Source: Nitrospirota bacterium (lineage in GTDB: Bacteria > Nitrospirota > Thermodesulfovibrionia > Thermodesulfovibrionales > Magnetobacteriaceae). From it: a stretch of DNA of 64,000 nucleotides. Made by a program: the position numbers and the translations under genes. Each line of letters starts with the position of its first letter. The stretch's first letter is position 1. Positions 1 to 8,893 of this stretch are shown piece after piece. A model generated the notes under the pieces. It was not told the origin of the DNA. It made no database searches and saw only the letters and a program-made list of their open reading frames with translations. The DNA lies in NCBI GenBank assembly GCA_015233895.1, contig JADFXG010000013.1:20662-84661 (forward strand), read 5' to 3'.

Positions 1-65
1 TGCTGTTTCCTGATTAAATCAGTTGCTCCCTGGGCTATTAAACAATGTGTAAATGTTGCTGGCAT
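1..65 (-). CDS. N-terminus of a zinc-dependent phospholipase C-like protein (partial)
   Basis: Only the first 21 codons lie in the window; the gene runs off the left edge. The reverse strand gives an ATG at 65-63 preceded by a strong Shine-Dalgarno (GGAGGAG, about 6 nt upstream), and the peptide begins MPATFTHCLIAQGA. An N-terminal M-P-A-x-x-T-H pattern followed by an amphipathic helix is typical of the zinc-dependent phospholipase C/S1-P1 nuclease-like family, where the early His helps bind zinc. That family call rests on very few residues, so it is tentative; that a gene starts here is better supported than what it encodes. Confidence 0.5.
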   Translation of the reverse strand, partial: MPATFTHCLIAQGATDLIRKQ

Positions 66-289
66 GGCCTTCTCCTCCCTAATTATTGCAATTTAACATC
101 TTCAAAAATTTCTGGATTGTTAACTTGGCTATTATACAATACAACATGCTATATATAACATATATATTAGTAAAGTTATTATTATACATATAATATTTTT
201 GCAAATGCCTTAAGTCACATTCTGTCCCTAACTTTTTTGGCTTAGTTATACTTCTGAATCAGACACTATAGAAGAAAGCTGGAGTAAAT
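66..289. other. AT-rich intergenic stretch without a gene
   Basis: This gap separates the CobD-like gene stop from the next minus-strand start. It is very AT-rich, with several TATA-like runs (around 150-200) that could serve as promoter elements for the phospholipase-like gene. No open frame, hairpin followed by T-run, or RNA gene was recognised. Confidence 0.4.
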
Positions 290-1387
290 TTAGTAAATAC
301 TTAAATTTTTAGATAAGTTTTTAAAAAGTAAAGAGTTTTCCCTGTGGGTTTTTACCGATATTCTTAAGAACTGTTCGTTTAATCCTCTGTAGTTAGCACA
401 GCTCCTTAACAATATGCCGCGGCTTCTGAGCTTATCATAAATATGTGCCGCCCGTGTATCTTTAATCAGATAATAATTAACCATTGAAGGAAAATATTGA
501 ATTTCATTTTTATTTAATGATTTTTCAAAGAATGCTTTTTCAGTCTTAAGCAAAGAAAATGTGTCCCGCTCATAGACATTGTCTTTAAGCGCTGTTACTA
601 AAGCCCGCTGAGAGAGTGTGTTAACTGTCCATGGTTCTTTATATGTTTTTAAGAGGTTTGTAAGCCGTGCGTCCAAAAACACTGCGCCAATTCTAAGGCC
701 GCACAGAGCATAAAACTTAGTGTATGACTTTAAGACTATAAGAAGTGGATTGTTTAAGATCTCGCCTGTCATGCTAAAGCTGTCAGGGTTTTTACTGTGA
801 GAATATAAAAAATCCATAAACGCCTCATCCACTATCAGATAACAGCCAAAGGCATGTGCAGCCGCGGCAATCTTTAACATATCCTCTTTGCTTATAAATC
901 CAGCTGTTGGAGTGTTTGGGTTACAGAGAAACGCTATATCGTGTCCTTTTAACGTTTCTATAAATGTTTGTGCATCAAGTTTGAAATTATCAGTCTCGTT
1001 AAGCGGGAAAAAGGAGATATCACTGACGCCATACATTGAAAGTGCTCGTTCATATTCGCTAAATGTGGGTGAGACAATGAGTGCCTTTTGAGGTTTTAAT
1101 GCCCGTACTATTAAGTATATCAACTCGGTGCTGCCGTTACCACAGAGAATGTTTTCCGTGTTGACTCTGTAACGCTCAGAGAGTACCTGTGTCAACCTTC
1201 TACACTCCGTATCGGGGTAATTATTCAGAAATTTCAGAAATTTGCGAACCTCTGCTTTTACCTTTTTAGAGACACCACACGGGTTAGGGGAGGAGCTGAA
1301 ATCAATTATCTTCCTCTGCGGTATGTTTAATGATTCAGCCAAAGAGTAAATATCTCCGCCATGAAGATGTGATGATGTGTTTGACAT
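290..1387 (-). CDS. cobD: threonine-phosphate decarboxylase / HisC-like aminotransferase (CobD family)
   Basis: PLP enzyme of fold type I. The N-terminal HGGD followed by an I-D-F-S-S-S-x-N-P motif is characteristic of CobD, which decarboxylates threonine phosphate to aminopropanol phosphate for the nucleotide loop of cobalamin; histidinol-phosphate aminotransferases are close relatives. The PLP-binding lysine is expected in the KSYTKFYALCGLRIG stretch near residue 220, and a C-terminal RxS substrate-binding arginine is present (LRISVK). I chose the ATG at 1387 (365 aa), which leaves 34 nt after the upstream gene; a longer frame to 1444 would overlap that gene and add 19 residues absent from the family. 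No other cobalamin gene is nearby, so a HisC-like role cannot be excluded. Confidence 0.7.
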   Translation of the reverse strand: MSNTSSHLHGGDIYSLAESLNIPQRKIIDFSSSPNPCGVSKKVKAEVRKFLKFLNNYPDTECRRLTQVLSERYRVNTENILCGNGSTELIYLIVRALKPQKALIVSPTFSEYERALSMYGVSDISFFPLNETDNFKLDAQTFIETLKGHDIAFLCNPNTPTAGFISKEDMLKIAAAAHAFGCYLIVDEAFMDFLYSHSKNPDSFSMTGEILNNPLLIVLKSYTKFYALCGLRIGAVFLDARLTNLLKTYKEPWTVNTLSQRALVTALKDNVYERDTFSLLKTEKAFFEKSLNKNEIQYFPSMVNYYLIKDTRAAHIYDKLRSRGILLRSCANYRGLNEQFLRISVKTHRENSLLFKNLSKNLSIY

Positions 1388-1421
1388 TATAATCTCAAAA
1401 TAATCATAACAAGTATTGTTA

Positions 1422-1901
1422 TCATGTCTTACCCAACTCAGCAACTATACCCTTAAACACCTTGTAAAACTGGTCATTTTCGGATATTGCCTTACTGAGA
1501 ATTACCTTTAAATTTGGCAGGTCATTAACGTTTATGACCACATTTACGCTTTTAATATAGGCCGGCATACTGTCAAGTGTTTTATAGTTATTTCCTATAA
1601 GGGCAAGAAATATCCGTCTTCTGTTATTGACGGGCATAGTTTGAAATGTTTCAAGCAGCTCATTCTTTTCCGGGTCTCCGCCTCCAAAAGTCTCATTAAG
1701 AACCAGCACATCAAACTGGTTATACCTGATGCGGTCAAAGGCATTCTCTAAGTCAGGCGATATGGCCACATTGTATTTCAAGTCTCTGAGGGTCTCACTT
1801 ATGATCTTAAGGTTACTCTGATTATCATCACACACGAGTGAGTCCTTAAACCCCTCCGTGTATTGCTCAAAATCCATTCCTCTGTAGTTTTGTTGTGCCA
1901 C
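1422..1901 (-). CDS. degenerate response-regulator receiver protein linked to PilT genes
   Basis: 159 aa, single domain. The region from about residue 20 has the receiver (REC) layout: an acidic pair D25/D26 at the end of the first strand, then a hydrophobic strand (V-L-V-L) at 65-68. The position where the phosphorylated Asp should sit is Asn69 (LNETFGG), so ordinary phosphotransfer is unlikely. No output domain follows. It sits 35 nt downstream of the PilT paralogue in the same direction, suggesting co-transcription and a role as a phosphorylation-independent regulator or scaffold for the pilus motors. Function is inferred from position only. Confidence 0.55.
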   Translation of the reverse strand: MAQQNYRGMDFEQYTEGFKDSLVCDDNQSNLKIISETLRDLKYNVAISPDLENAFDRIRYNQFDVLVLNETFGGGDPEKNELLETFQTMPVNNRRRIFLALIGNNYKTLDSMPAYIKSVNVVINVNDLPNLKVILSKAISENDQFYKVFKGIVAELGKT

Positions 1902-1936
1902 ATGTCTCTCCTTTCTATTTCCGCTGAGGTGGAATG

Positions 1937-3115
1937 CTATTTAGTCTTAGCCTTGCGGGCATACTCTCTGTCCAATGACAGATTCTCTATATCTGTGGTT
2001 TTTTCGCCTCTGGTGCTCTTTACCGTATCTATGCCGCGGCCTACAAGAGCCTTACGTGAGGCGTAAGCCATCGCCGTTTCCTCAGTTATCAATCCAACCC
2101 TGAAGAGATTTACGATGGACTTGTCAAATGTCTGCATGCCGTAAGTCTCACCGGCATCTATGATTTCGTAGAAGGTTTTACCATCGGACTCACCGTTAAC
2201 GAGGGTGTCCTTTACACGTAGGTTTGTTTTCATAATTTCAATGGCTGCAACCCTGCCTCCGCCCACTTTTGGCAGCAGCCGCTGGCTTACTATCCATCGG
2301 ACTGTGTCTGAGAGACGGTTCCTGACTAAAACCTCCTCCTCTTTATCAAACATACCTATAATCCTGTTTATTGTTTGCCCAGCGTCTATCGTATGCAGGG
2401 TGGAAAGCACAAGGTGGCCGGTTTCAGCGGCAGTCATACCAATTTCCACAGTCTCTCTGTCTCTCATCTCTCCAACCAGTATGACCTTTGGAGCCTGTCT
2501 GAGAGCAGCCCTCAGTCCATTAGAAAATGTATCAAAATCCGAACCCATTTCCCGTTGGTTAAATGTGGCTTTCTTGTGCGGATGAACAAACTCAACCGGG
2601 TCCTCAAGCGTAAGGACATGTACCTGTTTGTTTTCATTAATTATATTTAACACGGCAGCAAGAGTTGATGATTTACCGCTTCCGGTGGCGCCGGTAATGA
2701 GTACAAGCCCGTTTTTTTCCTCCGCTATCTGCCCTAACACCTTGGGCACTTTTAAATCGGCAAGCGTAGGGATTCTTGACTCAAGTTTTCTTAAAACAAT
2801 CGAATAGCTGCCTCTTTGGGAAAAAATATTTACCCTGAATCTGGCCTTGCCGGGAAGGGAATAAGACAGATCGCAGGAGCCGTGTTTAAGGAGATTTTCT
2901 GTAAGCCGCCTGTCAGCATTAATCAGATTCATGGCGAAAATTTCAGTCTGAAACGGGGTCAGTTCCTCTATTGGCATCTCTTCAAGATGTACCGGAAGGA
3001 GCACACCGGAGGATTCCACCTGAAGAGGTTTGCCAACGGTAAAGTTAAGGTCAGATACGTTACCAACGCTCTCTAACATCCCTGAAAGTATAAAGTCAAC
3101 CTCAGCTCTTCTCAT
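1937..3115 (-). CDS. type IV pilus retraction ATPase paralogue (PilU/PilT2-like)
   Basis: 392-aa hexameric secretion ATPase of the PilT family, cytoplasmic, powering pilus retraction. Visible motifs: Walker A GATGSGKS (142-149), Asp box LTLEDPVEFVH (about 168-178), Walker B VILVGEMRD (211-219), and His box GHLVLSTLHT (233-242). The C-terminal tail beyond residue 350 is longer and more charged than in PilT, as in PilU-type accessory motors. It lies directly downstream of a canonical pilT (29-nt gap) and upstream of the degenerate receiver gene, so all three are probably one operon. Assignment to PilU rather than a second PilT is by order and divergence. Confidence 0.8.
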   Translation of the reverse strand: MRRAEVDFILSGMLESVGNVSDLNFTVGKPLQVESSGVLLPVHLEEMPIEELTPFQTEIFAMNLINADRRLTENLLKHGSCDLSYSLPGKARFRVNIFSQRGSYSIVLRKLESRIPTLADLKVPKVLGQIAEEKNGLVLITGATGSGKSSTLAAVLNIINENKQVHVLTLEDPVEFVHPHKKATFNQREMGSDFDTFSNGLRAALRQAPKVILVGEMRDRETVEIGMTAAETGHLVLSTLHTIDAGQTINRIIGMFDKEEEVLVRNRLSDTVRWIVSQRLLPKVGGGRVAAIEIMKTNLRVKDTLVNGESDGKTFYEIIDAGETYGMQTFDKSIVNLFRVGLITEETAMAYASRKALVGRGIDTVKSTRGEKTTDIENLSLDREYARKAKTK

Positions 3116-3144
3116 AATTATATCACCTCATTCTTAAGTTTTAT

Positions 3145-4218
3145 TTAGAATTCCGGCGGCGGTTCCTTCAAAAATGGAATAAACCGTTTTTTGTCCATTG
3201 ATTTATCATAGGCATCCTCGGCAGCTATCCACCCCTTATTAAGCAGATCAAGGATGGCGTCATCAAGAGTAACCATGCCAAGCTTCTTACCGGTCTGCAT
3301 AACAGACGCAAGCTGCGGAGTCTTAGCTTCTCGTATAAGGTTTGCAGCGGCATAGGTTATAACCAGAATTTCAAGTGCAGCGCAGCGTCCCTTTTTATCT
3401 ATCCGTTTAAACAGGTTTTGGGCAACAACACCCTTTAGGGCCTCAGACAGGGTGGTGCGAATCTGAGCCTGCTGGTTAGCAGGAAATACGTCTATTACTC
3501 TGTCAACAGTTTTAGTGGCACTTTGTGTGTGCAGGGTGCCAAAGACAAGATGGCCGGTTGAGGCTGCCTCTAATGCCAGTTGTATTGTTTCAAGGTCTCT
3601 CATTTCACCAACCAGTATTATGTCAGGGTCCTCACGAAGGGCACCTCTCAGGGCTGCCCCAAATGATCTGGTATCCGGCCCCACCTCACGGTGGTTAACT
3701 ATACAGCTTGCACTTTTATGCACAAACTCTACAGGGTCCTCTATGGTTAGAATATGGTCTTTTCTGTTTTTATTAGCATAATCAACAATTGCGGCAAGGG
3801 TTGTTGATTTACCGCTTCCGGTTGGCCCTGTAACAAGCACAAGCCCCTTGTTAAGCATTGCAAACTTCTTACACACCGGCGGCAACCCAAGTTCATCAAC
3901 TGTGGCGATTTTTTCCGGAATTTGTCTGAACACTGCGCCGACACCCCATTTTTGCTTGAAGAAATTAGACCTGAATCTGCCAAGCTTAGGGATTTCATAA
4001 GCAAAGTCCACATCGCCTGTTTCCTCGTAGAGTTTAACTTTCTCCTCAGGGGCTATCTCATAAAGCATAGCCTTAAGCTCGTCATTGTCAAGCTCTTTGT
4101 ACTTAATACGCTCCATCTCCCCGCGGATACGCAATATTGGCTGAGAACCTGCCACCATATGCAAGTCCGATGCTCCCTGTTCATTCATAAGTTTAAAAAA
4201 GGCATCTATTTTTGCCAT
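3145..4218 (-). CDS. pilT: twitching motility ATPase PilT
   Basis: 357 aa, the usual PilT length. It begins with the PilT-specific N-terminal domain (about 1-100, with SDLH and a G-x-Q-P-x-L-R strand) and continues with the RecA-like motor: Walker A GPTGSGKS (131-138), Asp box LTIEDPVEFVH, Walker B IILVGEMRD and His box GHLVFGTLHT. The AIRNLIRE-equivalent segment is present as AAANLIREAKTPQL. PilT disassembles the pilus at the inner membrane and drives retraction. It is first in the minus-strand pilT-pilU-receiver operon; the upstream 187-nt gap contains two copies of AAACGTTT (4281, 4305) that may be operator sites. Confidence 0.93.
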   Translation of the reverse strand: MAKIDAFFKLMNEQGASDLHMVAGSQPILRIRGEMERIKYKELDNDELKAMLYEIAPEEKVKLYEETGDVDFAYEIPKLGRFRSNFFKQKWGVGAVFRQIPEKIATVDELGLPPVCKKFAMLNKGLVLVTGPTGSGKSTTLAAIVDYANKNRKDHILTIEDPVEFVHKSASCIVNHREVGPDTRSFGAALRGALREDPDIILVGEMRDLETIQLALEAASTGHLVFGTLHTQSATKTVDRVIDVFPANQQAQIRTTLSEALKGVVAQNLFKRIDKKGRCAALEILVITYAAANLIREAKTPQLASVMQTGKKLGMVTLDDAILDLLNKGWIAAEDAYDKSMDKKRFIPFLKEPPPEF

Positions 4219-4408
4219 TTAGACCTCCAGCGTAAAAAGTCTTCAAATTTGTGTTTGCCTCACCCGCTTATGATTTTATCAAACGTTTCATGAGTTTGTC
4301 AAAAAAACGTTTGGCATTGTATGCTCTTAACGAGTATGGCTTAATGATTTCACTAAAAAAATGTTTTTATAGATAATTAAAGATATAGATTTAATTTTTT
4401 ATTTTTTG

Positions 4409-4420
4409 TATAATATACAG
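4409..4420 (+). promoter_or_regulatory. TATAAT -10 box immediately upstream of the alaC start (possible leaderless promoter)
   Basis: A perfect TATAAT lies at 4409-4414, preceded by TG. The expected transcription start, about 7 nt after the box, coincides with the A of the ATG at 4421. No Shine-Dalgarno lies between. No convincing -35 hexamer is seen, as expected for a TG-assisted -10 promoter. Confidence 0.4.
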
Positions 4421-5593
4421 ATGTTTGAGTTTAAGAGGATAAAACGCCTGCCACCGTACGTGTTTGCTATTGTAAACAGCCTGAAGTCAGAGGCAAGGCG
4501 GCGCGGTGAGGACATAATTGACCTCGGCATGGGAAACCCTGACCTTCCAACCCCTGACCATATAGTCAGTAAACTCAGAGAGTCTGTTAAAAACCCTAAA
4601 AACCACAGGTATTCGGCCTCTCGTGGTATAACCCAGCTGAGAATGGCTATTTGTGAGTGGTATGAAAGAAGATATGGAGTGTATCTTGAGCCGGACCTTC
4701 ACACCGTTGTTACAATCGGCTCAAAAGAAGGGCTGAGCCATCTTGCTCTGGCCGTTATTGAGCCAGGGGATGTTGCACTTACGCCAACCCCGGCGTATCC
4801 GATTCATCCGTATGCCGTTATAATTGCCGGGGGCCAGGTCAGAAACATTCCAATTGGCCCTGGTATTGATTTTTTTGAAGAGATGGAAAATGCTTACAAA
4901 AACTCATGGCCCCGCCCTAAACTACTTATTATTAATTTTCCGCATAACCCTACAACAGAAGTCGTCGGATTGGATTTCTTTGAGAAAGTCGTGGATTTTG
5001 CTAAGGAAAATAAACTTCTCGTTATACACGATCTGGCTTATGCCGATTTAGTGTTTGACGGCTACAAAGCGCCCAGCTTTCTGCAGGTAAAGGGAGCGCT
5101 TGACGTTGGCGTTGAGTTTTTCTCTATGACTAAGAGTTACTCTATGGCTGGATGGCGGATGGGGTTTTGTTCCGGTAATAAGGAAATTGTGGGTGCCCTT
5201 ACGAAAATAAAAAGTTATCTTGACTATGGAACCTTTCAGCCAATTCAGATAGCCTCCATTGTGGCACTAAGAGGCAAACAGGACTGTGTGGATAAAATTG
5301 CAAAAACCTACGAAAAGCGCAGAGATGTTCTTATAGATGGGCTTAAAAGACTCGGCTGGGACATCCCGGCCCCTAAGGCTACGATGTTTGTCTGGGCTCA
5401 GATACCGGAGGAGTTCAGGAAACTTGGCTCACTGGAATTTTCAAAACTAATGATGATGGAGGCTAAAGTGGCAGTGTCTCCGGGAATTGGTTTTGGTGAG
5501 GGCGGAGACGATTACGTGCGTTTTGCGCTTGTCGAAAACGAGCAGAGAATCAAACAAGCTGTAAAGGGAATTAAAAAGTTCCTGTCAAAATGA
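4421..5593 (+). CDS. alaC: alanine transaminase (AlaC-like class I aminotransferase)
   Basis: 390 aa from the ATG at 4421 ([15 protein letters not shown]). The start [12 protein letters not shown]...[21 protein letters not shown] matches the AlaC/YfdZ group of PLP-dependent aminotransferases, which exchange amino groups between glutamate/2-oxoglutarate and pyruvate/alanine. The PLP lysine is in [15 protein letters not shown] (about residue 235); the substrate-carboxylate arginine is in the C-terminal [11 protein letters not shown] longer TTG start at 4406 would add five residues that overlap a TATAAT box and is less likely. It overlaps hom by 4 nt (ATGA), so they are translationally coupled. 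LL-diaminopimelate aminotransferase activity is an alternative in this superfamily. Confidence 0.75.
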   Translation: MFEFKRIKRLPPYVFAIVNSLKSEARRRGEDIIDLGMGNPDLPTPDHIVSKLRESVKNPKNHRYSASRGITQLRMAICEWYERRYGVYLEPDLHTVVTIGSKEGLSHLALAVIEPGDVALTPTPAYPIHPYAVIIAGGQVRNIPIGPGIDFFEEMENAYKNSWPRPKLLIINFPHNPTTEVVGLDFFEKVVDFAKENKLLVIHDLAYADLVFDGYKAPSFLQVKGALDVGVEFFSMTKSYSMAGWRMGFCSGNKEIVGALTKIKSYLDYGTFQPIQIASIVALRGKQDCVDKIAKTYEKRRDVLIDGLKRLGWDIPAPKATMFVWAQIPEEFRKLGSLEFSKLMMMEAKVAVSPGIGFGEGGDDYVRFALVENEQRIKQAVKGIKKFLSK

Positions 5594-6879
5594 CAACCTT
5601 TAATGTTGGTATTATCGGCCTTGGCACAGTGGGTGGCGGCACCGCTAAAATCCTGCTTAACAATACAGATTTAATCCAAAAACGCTCCGGAATAGATATC
5701 CGGCTGAAAAAGATATCCGACCTTGATATTGAAAGAGACCGCGGGTTTAATATACCTGCCGGTGTTTTGACCAGAGATGCCTATGAAATAATAAATGACC
5801 CGGAAATATCCGTTGTGGTTGAACTTATTGGCGGCATAAATCCCGCTAAAAAATTCATCATTGATGCTCTGAAAAACGGCAAACATGTGGTTACGGCTAA
5901 TAAGGCGCTCCTTGCTACCCACGGAACTGACATCTTTCAGGTTGCTGCCGACTGTAAGCGAATTGTTGGTTTTGAGGCAGCCGTGGCTGGCGGTATCCCC
6001 ATTATAAAGGTATTAAAGGAGGGGCTTGCCGCAAATCACATACAATCCATATATGGCATAATTAATGGAACATCCAACTACATTCTGACAAAGATGACTA
6101 CAGAGGGGGCAGAGTTTGCCAAAACCCTGTCTGACGCTCAACGCCTTGGTTATGCTGAGGCAGACCCGACCTTTGACATCGAAGGTATTGATACGGCACA
6201 CAAGCTGACACTTTTAGCATCGCTGTCTTACGGTATTCCGCTATCATTTGACAGCATCTATAAAGAGGGAATCACAGCTATTACCCCTGAGGATATACAG
6301 TATGCTGCGGAGTTGGGTTATAAAATCAAGTTGCTTGCCATAGCTAAAATTGGGGGAGCAGAAATAGAACTCCGCGTTCATCCAACCATGATACCAAATA
6401 GTTTTATGATCTCAAAAGTTGACGATGTTCTTAACGCAGTGTATATAACCGGAGATGCTGTGGGAGAGACTATGTATTACGGGCGCGGGGCCGGGGATAT
6501 GCCTACGGGCAGTGCCGTAGTGAGCGACATAATTGATATAGCCAAAAACCCAAACGCTCCGCTTACACAGGTTATAGGGGCAGAGCGTGAAAAATTTAAA
6601 ATCAAAAACATAAAAGACATAGAAACTATGTACTATTTCCGCTTTACGGCACTTGATAAACCCGGTGTGCTTTCTAAAATATCCGGAGTGCTGGGGGCGC
6701 ACAACATCAGTATCTCGGCAGTGATTCAAAAAGAACGCCGTGCCGGTGAGGCCGTTCCTCTTGTGGTACTGACCCATAAGGCAGTTGAAAGTAATGTCAC
6801 AGGCGCAATCAGTGAAATAGACACATTACCTATTGTCTCAGCAAAGACTAAATTCATACGTGTAGAGGGAAAAGAATAA
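5590..6879 (+). CDS. hom: homoserine dehydrogenase
   Basis: 429 aa, monofunctional homoserine dehydrogenase with a C-terminal ACT domain. It reduces aspartate semialdehyde to homoserine, the branch point to threonine and methionine. Visible: Rossmann motif GLGTVGGG (10-17), the NKALLATHG segment near residue 105, the catalytic-domain signature [22 protein letters not shown] followed by [14 protein letters not shown], and an ACT domain from about residue 350 ([24 protein letters not shown]), which in this family mediates allosteric feedback. The ATG overlaps the alaC stop. The following genes are sulfur-transfer proteins, consistent with homoserine being directed to homocysteine/methionine. 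Confidence 0.93.
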   Translation: MTTFNVGIIGLGTVGGGTAKILLNNTDLIQKRSGIDIRLKKISDLDIERDRGFNIPAGVLTRDAYEIINDPEISVVVELIGGINPAKKFIIDALKNGKHVVTANKALLATHGTDIFQVAADCKRIVGFEAAVAGGIPIIKVLKEGLAANHIQSIYGIINGTSNYILTKMTTEGAEFAKTLSDAQRLGYAEADPTFDIEGIDTAHKLTLLASLSYGIPLSFDSIYKEGITAITPEDIQYAAELGYKIKLLAIAKIGGAEIELRVHPTMIPNSFMISKVDDVLNAVYITGDAVGETMYYGRGAGDMPTGSAVVSDIIDIAKNPNAPLTQVIGAEREKFKIKNIKDIETMYYFRFTALDKPGVLSKISGVLGAHNISISAVIQKERRAGEAVPLVVLTHKAVESNVTGAISEIDTLPIVSAKTKFIRVEGKE

Positions 6880-6896
6880 TCCCCACAGGGAGCCAA

Positions 6897-7142
6897 ATGG
6901 ATGACATCATTCCAAATAAGAAATTAGATATAAGAGGGCTTAAATGCCCTTACACGTTTGTCAGATCAAAACTCACCATAGAGTCCATGGAGCCCGGTCA
7001 GGTGCTGGAAATACTGCTGGATTATCAGGAGGCGTCAAACAGCATCCCAAAGTCTATGGAGGACCACGGGCATAAGGTTCTACGAGTAGAGAAGATAAAC
7101 GCCACAGAATGGATAATTCTCGTAAGAAAAGAAAACGATTAG
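6897..7142 (+). CDS. TusA/SirA-family sulfur-carrier protein
   Basis: 81 aa. The TusA signature L-D-x-R-G-L-x-C-P is present with the sulfur-carrying Cys17 (LKCPYTFVRSKL); the proline after Cys is kept but the second helix proline is Thr. This family carries persulfide sulfur from cysteine desulfurases to thio-modification or sulfur-metabolism partners. It sits 17 nt after hom and 28 nt before a MoeB/ThiF-type activating enzyme, so a sulfur-relay role in this operon (for example in methionine/cysteine biosynthesis) is likely but not demonstrated. Confidence 0.8.
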   Translation: MDDIIPNKKLDIRGLKCPYTFVRSKLTIESMEPGQVLEILLDYQEASNSIPKSMEDHGHKVLRVEKINATEWIILVRKEND

Positions 7143-7170
7143 TTTCAGATACAGGTTTTAAGGAGAGGGA

Positions 7171-7977
7171 ATGGATTTTACTGAAGAACAGATATTACGA
7201 TACAGCCGGCACATAATCCTGCCTGAGATAGGCGGAAAAGGGCAGGCTAAAATTGCCAAAGCAAAGGTTTTCATAATAGGCGCTGGCGGACTGGGCTGTC
7301 CGGTTGGATTTTTCTTAACTGCCGCCGGAGTCGGTACCATAGCGATGATTGATGACGATTACGTGGAGTTAAGCAATCTGCAAAGGCAGATAGCCCATAG
7401 CACCCGTACCATTGGAATGCCGAAGGTGGACTCAGCTCGTGCTACTTTTGAAGCCCTCAACCCGGATGTTGATTTCATTGCATTAAAGCAACGAATTACA
7501 GCCGAAAACATAATGGAGCTTATCGAGGGCTACGACATAGTGGTGGACGGAAGTGATAACTTTCCTACCAGATACCTGATAAACGACGCTTGCGTGCTTA
7601 TGGGAAAACCACTGGCAAGTGCTGCAATTTTACGGTTTGAAGGGCAGGTGACTACTATAATCCCAGGGGTTGGACACTGTTACCGCTGCTTGTTTGAAGA
7701 GATGCCGCCGGCTGGCCTTGTGCCCTCGTGTCAGGAGGCCGGAGTGCTTGGAGTTTTACCGGGCATCATAGGCGGACTTCAGGCTATGGAGGTTCTTAAG
7801 ATAATACTCGGTAAGGGGGATGTGTTAAAGGAATCACTGCTTATTTATGATGCGCTTAAGACAACTTTCAGAAAAGTTAAAGTGCCCAGAAACCCTGACT
7901 GTAAGGTTTGCGGAAAACACCCCACTATTACCTCTATGGATGGAGCTAACTATGGCGGGGACTATTGCCAGGGATAG
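7171..7977 (+). CDS. MoeB/ThiF/HesA-family E1-like adenylyltransferase
   Basis: 268 aa. N-terminal YSRHIILPEIGGKGQ is the usual MoeB/ThiF opening; the nucleotide-binding GAGGLG is at 37-42 and is followed by DDDYVELSNLQRQ, with Asp and Arg used in ATP binding. Two Cys pairs, CYRC (about 170) and CKVC (about 255), form the structural zinc site. The family adenylates the C-terminal Gly-Gly of a small sulfur carrier (MoaD, ThiS or relatives). No ubiquitin-like carrier gene is adjacent, so the substrate is unknown; the hom-TusA context points to sulfur amino-acid synthesis. Preceded by AGGAGAGGG a few bases before the ATG. Confidence 0.85.
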   Translation: MDFTEEQILRYSRHIILPEIGGKGQAKIAKAKVFIIGAGGLGCPVGFFLTAAGVGTIAMIDDDYVELSNLQRQIAHSTRTIGMPKVDSARATFEALNPDVDFIALKQRITAENIMELIEGYDIVVDGSDNFPTRYLINDACVLMGKPLASAAILRFEGQVTTIIPGVGHCYRCLFEEMPPAGLVPSCQEAGVLGVLPGIIGGLQAMEVLKIILGKGDVLKESLLIYDALKTTFRKVKVPRNPDCKVCGKHPTITSMDGANYGGDYCQG

Positions 7978-8065
7978 GTGGTCTGAGACGTAATCCTGAT
8001 TTAGAGAAAATGCTGTATTTTAATATTGATTGTAGAGTCTTTGCCAGAGCAGCAAGCTGTCAGCC

Positions 8066-8893
8066 GTGAAAAAATCCTTTCAGATAACAATAGAGCCGGA
8101 AAGAGGTGCTGCTCACTTCTTTCGTGAACTTTATGACTACCGTGAGCTTTTAGTGTTTCTTTCTATCAAGGATGTTCTTGTACGCTACAAACAAACCGTC
8201 TTTGGTGTTGCATGGGCAGTTATGAGACCAGTTTTAACTATGGCAATTTTCACCTTTATCTTTGGTAAGCTGGCTAAGATGCCATCACACGGAATCCCAT
8301 ACCCGGTACTGGTCTTTACAGCAATGCTTCCATGGCAGTTTTTCTCTAACACCGTAGCAGAAAGCAGTAACTCGCTTATCCTGAATGAAAACATGGTCTC
8401 AAAGGTATTTTTCCCTAAAATAATCATACCCACATCTGCTGTGATGGTTAGTTTATTAGATTTTTTTATATCCTTTGCTTTATTAGTTGGTATGCTGTCA
8501 TATTACAACATCTGGTTTAATGTGAGAATTGTGTTTCTGCCTTTTTTTTTACTTCTGTTGACAATGCTGTCCCTTGGAATTGGCTACTGGCTCTCTGCGC
8601 TGAATGTAAAGTACAGGGATTTTCGGTATGTTATACCATTTGTTTTGCAGATAGGACTCTATGTGACCCCTGTTGGGTTTTCCAGTACAGTTGTGCCCGA
8701 TAAGTGGAAACTTTTTTATTCACTAAATCCGATGGTTGGTATAATTGAAGGTTTCAGATGGGTTTTATCTGGCAGCTCAGCAGAGCTCTATACCATGGAA
8801 ATCTATTTGGCAATTTTTATAACCTTATTGATATTGTTTACAGGTGTCTGGTTTTTTAATAAGAACGAATCAACTTTTGCAGATATAATCTGA
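8066..8893 (+). CDS. ABC-2 polysaccharide export permease (Wzm/TagG/KpsM type)
   Basis: 275 aa, about six hydrophobic segments, matching the ABC-2 permease fold. The N-terminal cytoplasmic stretch FFRELYDYRELLVFLSIKDVLVRYKQT and the following FGVAWAVMRPVL are hallmarks of Wzm/TagG proteins, which move undecaprenyl-linked O-antigen or teichoic-acid-like glycans across the inner membrane. GTG start at 8066; the Shine-Dalgarno is weak. The stop overlaps the start of the ATPase gene by one base (TGATGG), confirming the pair. The glycan exported cannot be told because no glycosyltransferases are in view. Confidence 0.88.
   Translation: MKKSFQITIEPERGAAHFFRELYDYRELLVFLSIKDVLVRYKQTVFGVAWAVMRPVLTMAIFTFIFGKLAKMPSHGIPYPVLVFTAMLPWQFFSNTVAESSNSLILNENMVSKVFFPKIIIPTSAVMVSLLDFFISFALLVGMLSYYNIWFNVRIVFLPFFLLLLTMLSLGIGYWLSALNVKYRDFRYVIPFVLQIGLYVTPVGFSSTVVPDKWKLFYSLNPMVGIIEGFRWVLSGSSAELYTMEIYLAIFITLLILFTGVWFFNKNESTFADII

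Noticed and set aside
1387..1444. Longer start for the CobD-like gene
   Set aside because: Adds 19 residues not seen in the family and overlaps the upstream gene.
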